Assembly: GCF_900104305.1 (NCBI RefSeq)
Contig: NZ_FNJC01000004.1
Coordinates: 423,106-487,105 of the forward strand
Direction: 5' to 3'
Length of the DNA stretch: 64,000 nucleotides
From: Filomicrobium insigne
GTDB lineage: Bacteria; Pseudomonadota; Alphaproteobacteria; Rhizobiales; Hyphomicrobiaceae
Both the position numbers and the translations under genes were made by a program. The notes under the pieces were generated by a model that was not told where the DNA came from, searched no databases, and was given only the letters and a program-made list of their open reading frames with translations. Position 1 is the first letter of the stretch, and the number at the start of each line of letters is the position of its first letter. Positions 36,056 to 43,365 of this stretch are shown here, piece after piece.

Positions 36056-36419
36056 GACACCATCGCGTTGAGTAGAAATCACGGGTTCACAAATCCTTTG
36101 AGTGGTGTGCTGACAACCGGGGTGAGCCGTGCCGTCTCGTTCTCGGCTGAATTCTACCACACTTGTTGGTGCAATAGAGGCAGACGGCCAAGCCTCTGGC
36201 GTGAACTTCGAAAGCCTAAGCGTTGCGGATTTGCCACGATGTGTCTGATGAGGTCTAACAATACAAATTCAACATACGTCACGTCACGCGATCGCCTTAT
36301 TCCACGCCTTAGTGCGATCGCGCTGGCGTGATTGTGGCCAAGAAAATAGAGCGCAGTGTTTGCGCCAAAGAGGGGCTGAGCTGGCGGGACTAGCTCTCAA
36401 CGAAAGGTTGATGTGTCAA
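36056..36419. other. divergent intergenic region, no gene seen
   Basis: About 360 bases between the divergent YejA-like gene and the IalB gene. An open frame enters from 36312 in the IalB frame but looks non-coding before 36420. No clear promoter, operator or hairpin was identified. Confidence 0.4.
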
Positions 36420-37202
36420 ATGACTATTAAGGTATGGCAGTCCAAGCGGTTTGCGCTTGGTGCGGCACTGATGGCGGCAGCGGCAATTGCCATGCCGGCA
36501 CATGGGCAGGAGAAGAAGGGCGCGGCTCCAAAGCAGGCGGCGGCCCAAGCTCCGGCCGCCAGTCAGAGCGCATGGGTGAAATTGTGTGAGAAAGCCCCTG
36601 TCGTTACGGGTGTGGACAAAAAAGATAAAGGCAAAGTCGTCCGTGAAGATAAGACGATTTGCCTGACGCACCACGAACGTCTCGATGGCAATACTGGCAT
36701 GGTTCTGGTTTCGGCGGCTATCCGCGATGTTGAAGGCGCTGATCACAAGAGCCTGATGGTGATGGTCCCGCTCGGTATGGCGCTTCCGGCTGGTGTCCGC
36801 GCTGCGGTTTACAGTCAAGAGCAGTGGACGAAGGCCGCTAATAACGAAAAGATTGATGAGAAGGAACTCAAGCCAATCAAGCTTGAGTATTCGCTGTGCC
36901 ATGCTGCAGGCTGCACGGCTGAAGCCGAGGCAACGCCGGAACTCATCAATCAAATGAAGAAGGGCGGTGGCCTGATGATCCTCGCGGTCAACGCTGGCGC
37001 TCAGCCGATTGGCTTCCCTGTTCCGCTGTCCGGCTTTGCTGAAGCGCATGACGGTAAGCCCGTCGATAACGAGCAGTACGCAAAGGCACGAAGCCAGTTG
37101 ATGGCGCAAATTCGTGAGCGCCAGAAGGCTGCCATGAAGGCGTTCCAGGACGCTCAGAAGGACAAGGCTGGTGCGGCCAAGAAGGACGAGAAGAAGAAGT
37201 AA
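36420..37202 (+). CDS. IalB family exported protein
   Basis: Invasion-associated locus B family protein, widespread in alphaproteobacteria and named after Bartonella; its general role is unclear. From the ATG at 36420 (ATG 36411 is an alternative) a signal peptide (about 1-27, ending AMPAHGQ) leads to an Ala/Gln/Lys linker and the IalB domain (about 50-230), with cysteines in KLCEKA, TICLTH, SLCHAAGC that probably pair. MVPLGMALPAGVR is the family core. A long Lys/Ala tail follows. It forms a single-gene unit closed by a strong terminator. Confidence 0.88.
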   Translation: MTIKVWQSKRFALGAALMAAAAIAMPAHGQEKKGAAPKQAAAQAPAASQSAWVKLCEKAPVVTGVDKKDKGKVVREDKTICLTHHERLDGNTGMVLVSAAIRDVEGADHKSLMVMVPLGMALPAGVRAAVYSQEQWTKAANNEKIDEKELKPIKLEYSLCHAAGCTAEAEATPELINQMKKGGGLMILAVNAGAQPIGFPVPLSGFAEAHDGKPVDNEQYAKARSQLMAQIRERQKAAMKAFQDAQKDKAGAAKKDEKKK

Positions 37203-37269
37203 TCAATTTTCATGGTCGGTGCGGTTTTTTCCCGCGTCGACTTGAGGTTCCCCGGTTCAGGACCAGTCG

Positions 37270-37305
37270 CAGCGCTGCCGTTATTTTCGGCGGCGCTGTT
37301 TTTTT
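37270..37305 (+). terminator. intrinsic terminator after IalB gene
   Basis: An eleven-pair stem (CAGCGCTGCCG 37270-37280, CGGCGGCGCTG 37288-37298, one G-U) with a TTATTTT loop is followed by seven Ts. Confidence 0.9.
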
Positions 37306-37408
37306 GCTTGGATGGAGGGTGGAGATAGTTTTAGCCGCTGCCATGCGCCTTCTGCGGGCGGCTCGGCTCACCCGCCCACAAATGAATTTTTGACGCTGCG
37401 TGTGCGGG

Positions 37409-37792
37409 TCAGTGTGCCTGCAAAAACAGGGGCTGGAACTGGCCTTCCTCGTCCTGATGGAACAGCTCTTCGATCTGCGGGTGACGCAGCGGTGTTCCAG
37501 TCTGGTCGATCACCAGATTCTGTTCCGAGACATAGGCGATGTATTCGCTGTCAGCATTTTCAGCGAGCAAATGATAGAATGGTTGTTCGCGATCAGGGCG
37601 GATTTCCTCTGGGATCGCGAGAAGCCACTCTTCCGTGTTGTCGAAGGTCGGATCGATATCAAACACAACGCCCCTAAAGCCGTAGTGGCGGTGCCTTACC
37701 ACCTCTCCGACATTGTATTTGGCGCTTTTAATTTTATCGGCCGTGCCCATGACTGCTTTCAGAACTTCATTGTTTCGTTTTTTGGAACCCAT
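37409..37792 (-). CDS. hspQ: heat-shock protein HspQ
   Basis: A small hemimethylated-DNA-binding-type (YccV/HspQ) protein, linked in enterobacteria to heat shock and Lon-dependent proteolysis. The domain (KYNVGEVVRHRHYGFRGVVF, then PFYHLLAENADSEYIAYVSEQNL and LRHPQIEELF) is intact. The start is uncertain: ATG 37792 gives 127 residues and ATG 37750 gives 113, closer to family length. The longer open frame back to 37969 runs antisense over the malyl-CoA lyase end and is not coding. It is downstream of mcl on the same strand. Confidence 0.9.
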   Translation of the reverse strand: MGSKKRNNEVLKAVMGTADKIKSAKYNVGEVVRHRHYGFRGVVFDIDPTFDNTEEWLLAIPEEIRPDREQPFYHLLAENADSEYIAYVSEQNLVIDQTGTPLRHPQIEELFHQDEEGQFQPLFLQAH

Positions 37793-37849
37793 TCTGGTAT
37801 TCCACGAGACTGCATCAGTCCTGTCAACACGTTCGATAGGTGAAAGATG

Positions 37850-37870
37850 GGCGGCCAAGGTATGGCCGCC
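37850..37870 (-). terminator. possible terminator of malyl-CoA lyase gene
   Basis: GGCGGCC (37850-37856) pairs with GGCCGCC (37864-37870) around AAGGTAT; on the minus strand CATCTTTC follows. The T-run is weak. It lies between the mcl stop and hspQ. Confidence 0.4.
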
Positions 37871-37884
37871 ACACCTGCCTTGGC

Positions 37885-38937
37885 TCAAAGGCCGTAGGCG
37901 CTTGCCAGCTCTGGATCCTTGGATGCGACAATTCGCGCCAAGTCGACAATGACCTTTGCCTGCTTCCACGTCGCGTCGTCTTGCATCTTGCCGTCAATCA
38001 TAACCGCGCCTGTCCCGTCCGGCATGGCTTCGAGGATGCGCTTTGCAAAGTCAACTTCGGCAGGATCGGGACTGAACACCTTTTTGGCGATGTCGACCTG
38101 GCTAGGGTGAAGAGACCAAGCGCCCAGGCAACCCTGCAAGAACGCGTTCATGAACTGGCTCTCGCACGCTGCCGGATCAGAGAAGTCACCAAAGGGTCCG
38201 TAGAATGGCTTGATACCATAGGCCATGCACGCGTCGACCATTTTGCCGACGGTGTAGTGCCAGAGATCTTGCTGATAAGCGATGCGCGGTGCCCCGGCTT
38301 CCCCGGCGTCGGCTAGCACGGCGTAATCAGGATGCCCACCGCCGACACGGGTCGTCTTCATGCCGCGTGAGGCTGCGAGGTCGGCAGGGCCTAAGCTCAT
38401 GCCATGCATGCGTGGGGACGCTGCAGCAATAGCCTCGATGTTATTTACACCTTCGGCGGTTTCGAGGATGGCGTGAATGAGAATGGGTTTCGTGATGTTA
38501 TGCCGAGCTTCAAGCTGTGCCAGCAGCTGATCGAGATAGTGGATGTCCCACGGTCCTTCGACCTTCGGCAACATGATGACATCGAGTTTATTGCCCGCGC
38601 TCGCGACGATCGCGGTGATGTCGTCGAGTGCCCACGGTGAATTCAGGCAGTTGATACGTGTCCAGAGGCCAGTGGAGCCGAAATCGTGTTCCTGCGCCAT
38701 GGAGATGAAGCCGGCGCGGGCGGCTTCCTTCTCGGTGGCTGGAATGGCGTCTTCCAGGTTCCCGAGGATGACGTCGACCTTCTTGATCATGTCGCCGAGC
38801 TTGGCGCGGATCTTTTCGTTGTGCGGGGGGACGAAGTGAATCATCCGCTCTAACCGGACTGGCAGAGTACGGAAGGGTTCCGGCGCACCGATGGCGAGAG
38901 GCTGGAAGTGTTTGGCGGGCGTGCGCGTAACAGTCAT
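37885..38937 (-). CDS. mcl: L-malyl-CoA/beta-methylmalyl-CoA lyase (Chloroflexus-type)
   Basis: HpcH/HpaI-type CoA-ester lyase, cleaving malyl-CoA to glyoxylate and acetyl-CoA and methylmalyl-CoA to glyoxylate and propionyl-CoA, or the reverse. [15 protein letters not shown] carries the metal-binding Glu/Asp, [13 protein letters not shown] the CoA-site Arg, and [11 protein letters not shown] and [12 protein letters not shown] the C-terminal lid. At 350 residues, with [14 protein letters not shown] N-terminus ([17 protein letters not shown]) and the ending [10 protein letters not shown], it resembles the lyase of the Chloroflexus 3-hydroxypropionate bicycle more than the about 320-residue serine-cycle MclA of Methylobacterium, as far as I recall both. 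No serine-cycle or ethylmalonyl-CoA genes are adjacent. Confidence 0.85.
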   Translation of the reverse strand: MTVTRTPAKHFQPLAIGAPEPFRTLPVRLERMIHFVPPHNEKIRAKLGDMIKKVDVILGNLEDAIPATEKEAARAGFISMAQEHDFGSTGLWTRINCLNSPWALDDITAIVASAGNKLDVIMLPKVEGPWDIHYLDQLLAQLEARHNITKPILIHAILETAEGVNNIEAIAAASPRMHGMSLGPADLAASRGMKTTRVGGGHPDYAVLADAGEAGAPRIAYQQDLWHYTVGKMVDACMAYGIKPFYGPFGDFSDPAACESQFMNAFLQGCLGAWSLHPSQVDIAKKVFSPDPAEVDFAKRILEAMPDGTGAVMIDGKMQDDATWKQAKVIVDLARIVASKDPELASAYGL

Positions 38938-39094
38938 CGGTGGGCTTTCCTATTTCATTTTATAACGATTGTTGCGCTGCACTGTAGAGGGGGTTGGTGC
39001 CAAGTCAACGCGGCGGCAGAGCGCTGTGTTTGAGGCTGCTGCAACTTTTTTAAGGGCTAAGCGTTTTGGTGAGCTTGGGGAGACTGAAAAAGGT

Positions 39095-39125
39095 CGTCTC
39101 GCGGCGGGGGAGCCACCGCGAGACG
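39095..39125 (-). terminator. ten-pair inverted repeat, terminator-like on minus strand
   Basis: CGTCTCGCGG (39095-39104) pairs perfectly with CCGCGAGACG (39116-39125) around an eleven-base loop. On the minus strand ACCTTTTTC follows, as in an intrinsic terminator. It could stop read-through from the MscS gene or attenuate transcripts entering mcl, or be a protein-binding dyad. Confidence 0.45.
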
Positions 39126-39328
39126 CCACGGCCCCGCTTGTACCAGCGCGCCCGACTGACGGTCTTGCGCCGGTGCCGCCAGCCGTAAACGCCTAGTAGT
39201 GCGTACGGTTCCATTCCTACGTCGGATTTTCAGTTGTGTGTTTTTGCTTGCGCAAGCTGTGATCTTGCGCTTGCCCGCGGCAATCTCCGCGAGCCCCGGT
39301 TCCAAAATGGTGCAGCTCAAAACGCATT

Positions 39329-39355
39329 GTTAACTAGTGCAACGCCATAGTTAAC
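39329..39355. promoter_or_regulatory. two GTTAAC sites 21 bases apart
   Basis: GTTAAC occurs at 39329-39334 and 39350-39355, two helical turns apart on the same face, about 40 bases before the ATG at 39394. The second reads TTAACCA, like a CtrA half-site. No regulator binding is shown. Confidence 0.3.
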
Positions 39356-39393
39356 CACGTGGACGCCGCCAACGGACCGAAAGGCTGCACGAC

Positions 39394-39693
39394 ATGCTGG
39401 ATGATACCGCTTCGCGCCAACTTGCAGATCGGCTTACGCCGAGCCGGTTGCCGCACAGAGTACGTCTGGTTTTGATGTCTGCGGGCGTGGTCATGGCGGT
39501 TACGCTCGTTCTGGCGGCGGGTAACCCCGATCAGAAGCGGATCGTGGCGGATGTGAACAATAGGATTGTAGCGCAGCAGGTTTCTCAACCTGTCGTTTCC
39601 AGACCGGATAAGAGCGCTACGGCTTATGGCCGCGCGATTGCAGCCATGCGGGGTACTATCGATCTGGCCTCCGCACAAACCGCGACGCAATAA
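39394..39693 (+). CDS. small membrane-anchored hypothetical protein
   Basis: A 99-residue protein with a short polar N-terminus, one hydrophobic helix (about 23-42, VRLVLMSAGVVMAVTLVLAA) and an extracytoplasmic tail rich in Val, Ala, Gln and Arg. AAAGG lies about eleven bases upstream of the ATG. No family is recognised. It is convergent with the MscS-type gene, whose stop lies only 25 bases beyond its own. Confidence 0.55.
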   Translation: MLDDTASRQLADRLTPSRLPHRVRLVLMSAGVVMAVTLVLAAGNPDQKRIVADVNNRIVAQQVSQPVVSRPDKSATAYGRAIAAMRGTIDLASAQTATQ

Positions 39694-39718
39694 TCATCAC
39701 AGAGACGGCGTTGCTGTG

Positions 39719-42502
39719 TCAGGTTTGTGGGGCCTCGTCTTCGCTGTCTGACTTCACCTGCTGCGCGGATGCACGGTTCTGTAGGAGCTTGGCCAGTACG
39801 ATCTTCAGTCCGTCCAGGTCGCGTAGATGAATGTCGCGTTGCGGGAACGGGAAGCCAATTCCTTCCTCAGCAAAACGTTTGACGATCTGGGTGCGGAGTT
39901 CTGTCTTCGTCCCCAAGGTTTTGCCGACATCGATGATATAGACCCTGAGAGAGAACTCTAATGCGTTGTCGCCAAAATTTTCAAAGGCGACAAACGGCGC
40001 TGGGTGTTTTGCTACAAGCGATGAGTTTTCCGCAATGTCCATGAGGACGGAGATGACGTGCTCAGGGTCCGCTCCGTAATTCACACGAACAGGTATCGTC
40101 AGGCGCCCCATCGCGTTGCGATGTGTGTAGTTGATTACGGTACCAGTAATCAGTTCCGAGTTTGGGAGAATGACGCTCGCTCGATCGAATGTCTCGATCT
40201 CGGTCGCACGGACTGAAATGCGACGAACGTACCCGCCCTGGCCCGCGACATCGATCCAGTCGCCGACCTTAATCGGGCGCTCGACCAACAAGATCAAGCC
40301 CGAGACGAAGTTATTGACGATTGATTGTAGGCCGAAACCGATACCAACGGACAATGCACCGGCGACCAGCGCGATGTTGGTGATATCGAGGCCCGCGTAG
40401 GAGATCGCGGCCAGCGATGCGACGCCTATTCCGAGATAGTTGACGCCGGTTGAGATCGAGTTGCTCAATCCCTGATCCGTGCGCCTGGGGTGCAAAACCG
40501 TTTCGGAGAGCCAGCGCTGTAGAACGCGTGTCAGCGTTAAAAGGACAGCGAAGATGCCCAGAGCGATTGCGATGCGGGCAAGTGAAATCTGGACGCCGCC
40601 GATTTCGAAACCGAACAGAGCACGGTTTGCGAGGCTGCCGATGTCTGCGGTGGAAAAGCCGAAGGATAGCAGCAGAACCGGGATGCCGACGACCACGAGG
40701 ATGCTGTCCAGTACGACAGCCGTGATGCCTGCCATCCGTCGCCGCAGGTCGATCGAAAGACCATGAGGATCTGCGGCCGCGGCTTGAGCTCCCGGATTTT
40801 GATCTGGTTCCGCTGCTATTGCTCGATTGGCGAGGTAGAAGAGCAACAGAAGGATGATCGCAGAACCGGTCATCAACACCTGATTGCCGACGTAGCGCGC
40901 CAAGGCGATGTAGCCCCCGACAAGAGCGACGACGATCACTACGGCCGCTAGCAATAGGGGCAATCGAATGAGCTCTGCTCTCAGTCTCGCTAGCGAGCTA
41001 TCGTTATCGACCGATAGTGGGAAACGCATTCGGGAGACCAAGGCGAACAGAACGGCCAGTAAGAGGCTGGCGGTCAGGGTCGTTACGATGCTGAAGGGCA
41101 GCGGTAGATAAAGAAGCCTGATGAGTTCTCGTAAGGCGAGATCAATCACGTAGACAGCGGCGATCAACTTTATCAGTCGTGCAAGGCGCCGCGCCGTCTG
41201 ATTGTCGAATTCCAGGACACGCCATGCAGGCTGGTTGGGTCGCAAGTACGCCCTCGCGAGGGCGGTGCTGACTTTGTAAATGATAACGCCTTCGAGGATC
41301 GTCGCGGCTAGGTAGCCGACCTGGAGGTAGAGCAACCCCAGAAAATCGAGCCCGAAATACAGCGCACTTGCACCAGCTATGGCTGGGATGGCCCGTAAAG
41401 GGGCTTGAGCCCCGGCCATCGACACTTTCAAATAAAAACCTGGATCTGCGATCTGCGATGCTGAAAGGCCGCGCAACAGACGCAACATTAAAAGCTTCAA
41501 TACAGCGTAGAATGCGAAGCTACCCAGAATGACAGCAATCGTTGCCGGGAGCTGGATTAAAACATTGGACCACCAGCCAGCGGTAATTGCCTGTACTTGA
41601 AGTTTGGCACTCGGGACAGCGCGCCAGATTTCCTCCCAGAAGGCTGGGGCCAGTGGCGACCGTGAGCGTCGCAACAGGTCGCGCGTGAAGATATCTTGTC
41701 TCAGTTCTTGGACACGGCCGGAAAGCTGTCGTGCGCGAACTTCAACGAGGCCGGCTGTTTTTATTGCGCCATCGATCGCTGCGGCTATGGCATTCAGTCT
41801 GCTGCGTTGCGCGGCGATCGTGGCAGATTCTGGCGGTATGTCTTTGCCGTCAGGCGCCGGACCAAGTCGGCTGATTTGGGATCGAACATCGTCGAGCTTG
41901 GGGCGGAGTTCACGGGCCAGACGTTGCGAGTCCGCGATTACGGCTTCGATCACAGGGAGTTGGTCGATGAGCTCTTTATCGCGGCCTTTGACGCGCTCTA
42001 CGCTTTTTTCCAGCGCTTCTATGCGGCTTTCAAGGCCCTGGGCTTGGTTCAAGCCGTTTGTGATATCAGCGGGCAGCTCAGTCGGTGTCGGTGCGACCGT
42101 ATTCGCCGGGGCCTCGCTTTCCGACGACTTCTCGGACGATGCTGCGGGCCGTGCGTCCCCGTTGGTAGCCTGACCGTTGCCATTGGTTGGCGCCGGAGCT
42201 GCCGCTGGGGTGCCGTCTGCGGTCGGGGTATTGGTGCTGGGTTCGGTTTTCGTTTGGGCGGATGTTGCGGATTTTTCCGCCTTGCCTTCGGCCTTTTTTG
42301 CTTCGTCAGGCTGCTGCGCAAACTTTTCAGACGGCCACTGCGTACGGCGGGCGGGGGGTGCCCCGGCCGGAGCAGGCTCGCCCGTTGCGGATGGTGGTGT
42401 TGCCGGTGGTGCAGTCGGCGTCTGCGCGGCCAAAGGCAGCGCGCCCATGCCAACAAGTGCTAGGATCACATAAAGGCCGAGCCGCCTGATATCCGCAAAC
42501 AT
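39719..42502 (-). CDS. DUF3772/MscS-family mechanosensitive channel (MscK-like)
   Basis: A large (927-residue) inner-membrane channel of the MscS superfamily, releasing solutes on osmotic downshock. A signal peptide (1-26, ending PLAAQ) is followed by a Pro/Ala/Thr-rich stretch (27-150), a periplasmic coiled-coil DUF3772-like domain (about 155-290), about eight further membrane helices, and the MscS pore and beta domain (about 690-880) with SVGIGFGLQSIVNNFVSG and ERPIKVGDWIDV. The C-terminal tail is acidic. It is convergent with the small anchored-protein gene. The long Pro-rich region may be an EF-P-dependent stretch. Confidence 0.9.
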   Translation of the reverse strand: MFADIRRLGLYVILALVGMGALPLAAQTPTAPPATPPSATGEPAPAGAPPARRTQWPSEKFAQQPDEAKKAEGKAEKSATSAQTKTEPSTNTPTADGTPAAAPAPTNGNGQATNGDARPAASSEKSSESEAPANTVAPTPTELPADITNGLNQAQGLESRIEALEKSVERVKGRDKELIDQLPVIEAVIADSQRLARELRPKLDDVRSQISRLGPAPDGKDIPPESATIAAQRSRLNAIAAAIDGAIKTAGLVEVRARQLSGRVQELRQDIFTRDLLRRSRSPLAPAFWEEIWRAVPSAKLQVQAITAGWWSNVLIQLPATIAVILGSFAFYAVLKLLMLRLLRGLSASQIADPGFYLKVSMAGAQAPLRAIPAIAGASALYFGLDFLGLLYLQVGYLAATILEGVIIYKVSTALARAYLRPNQPAWRVLEFDNQTARRLARLIKLIAAVYVIDLALRELIRLLYLPLPFSIVTTLTASLLLAVLFALVSRMRFPLSVDNDSSLARLRAELIRLPLLLAAVVIVVALVGGYIALARYVGNQVLMTGSAIILLLLFYLANRAIAAEPDQNPGAQAAAADPHGLSIDLRRRMAGITAVVLDSILVVVGIPVLLLSFGFSTADIGSLANRALFGFEIGGVQISLARIAIALGIFAVLLTLTRVLQRWLSETVLHPRRTDQGLSNSISTGVNYLGIGVASLAAISYAGLDITNIALVAGALSVGIGFGLQSIVNNFVSGLILLVERPIKVGDWIDVAGQGGYVRRISVRATEIETFDRASVILPNSELITGTVINYTHRNAMGRLTIPVRVNYGADPEHVISVLMDIAENSSLVAKHPAPFVAFENFGDNALEFSLRVYIIDVGKTLGTKTELRTQIVKRFAEEGIGFPFPQRDIHLRDLDGLKIVLAKLLQNRASAQQVKSDSEDEAPQT

Positions 42503-42687
42503 GACAATCCTTGTTCAGGCGGCGGCGTTTATTCGTCGGCCGCGCAGCTACTCTGACTGTAGATGGCCGTAAAGACGGCATAAAAGCCGATGAAGAGCTC
42601 TTAGTTGGATGCGTCAAATGCCGCACAGGATTGCCAGTGCGCGCTCATGATCGCAACCCCTCAGTGCGCCGCACCCTCCCCAACCTT

Positions 42688-43038
42688 TCAAGCTTCCGTC
42701 TTGCCGGCGGTGCGTGCGGGACGCGAAAACGTGGGCTCGACGACCACGCCGCTGCTTACGACTGGCTTGCCATCTTTGATGCCCGTTTCAATCACGACAT
42801 CCACTGGACCACCGGTCATGATCAGGTGTTCGGTATCGTCACGTCTGATGAGTACCAATCGCCGCCGACCATCAAGGTTCGTTTGCGCCACGACGTCGAG
42901 ACGGGGCTCCTGGCGGGCGCGAAATAAGCCCGCTGTCGGGCTGACACCTTCGGCGTAGCTGCGCCAAAGCAAGCCACCAACGACGATGGATGCGGCAACG
43001 AAGGCGAAGATCGCGAGATAATAGAGAATGTCCAACAT
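42688..43038 (-). CDS. FliO-like short membrane protein
   Basis: A 116-residue protein with one N-terminal membrane helix (about 4-24) and a small cytoplasmic domain containing LDVVAQTNLDGRRRLVLIRR and DDTEHLIMTGGPVDVVIE. This DGRRxLVLIRRDxxEHLIMxGGPxD pattern is what alphaproteobacterial FliO-type (flagellar export) proteins look like, but it sits away from other flagellar genes, so a separate role is possible. It stands between the MscS gene and cckA, divergent from cckA. Confidence 0.5.
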   Translation of the reverse strand: MLDILYYLAIFAFVAASIVVGGLLWRSYAEGVSPTAGLFRARQEPRLDVVAQTNLDGRRRLVLIRRDDTEHLIMTGGPVDVVIETGIKDGKPVVSSGVVVEPTFSRPARTAGKTEA

Positions 43039-43365
43039 TCATTTCCCGCGCGGACGGTGCCGCGCCCTTTTTTGGCTGATGCTTCAAGGTTGCCCCTTGC
43101 GGGGTGAGCCGTCTATCGACCTCGACGGTTTTGCGATGTGCCAGCCGAATGCGTGCAATAGCTTCTGAAATCTCGCTGGCGGATTGCGTCTATTGTCCCG
43201 TCTATAGCTTGCAATTCATGTCATTTTAACTCTGATGATCGAACAGTTAGCGGTGTCGCAAGGGTGTTAGCGTGGGGTTTTCCCCTACAAATGTGGCCGT
43301 GGCGTAGTCGTCATTGCCCCATTCTGCGAGAACCGAATACTGTCGGCTGAGAGTGTATCGAGTAT
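43039..43365. other. divergent gap before cckA
   Basis: About 330 bases between the FliO-like gene and cckA. It should contain the cckA promoter. No clear CtrA full site (TTAA-N7-TTAA), sigma-54 element or hairpin was found. Confidence 0.35.

Larger units (their letters stand above)
38938..39393. other. intergenic region with inverted repeat and GTTAAC pair
   Basis: About 455 bases upstream of mcl and of the small anchored-protein gene. The short open frames here (for example around 38969-39196) are Ala/Arg-rich and not protein-like. It contains the inverted repeat at 39095-39125 and the GTTAAC pair at 39329-39355, described separately. Confidence 0.45.

Noticed and set aside
37793..37969. 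Longer N-terminus for HspQ
   Set aside because: It lies partly antisense over the mcl 3' end and has no HspQ similarity; ATGs at 37792/37750 suit the family.
38969..39320. Open frames on both strands in the mcl upstream gap
   Set aside because: Composition is Arg/Pro/Ala-biased without hydrophobic core, there is no ribosome-binding site, and they span the inverted repeat.
42049..42489. Pro/Arg-rich open frames over the MscS gene N-terminal region
   Set aside because: They are shadows of the Pro/Ala-rich coding strand of the channel gene.
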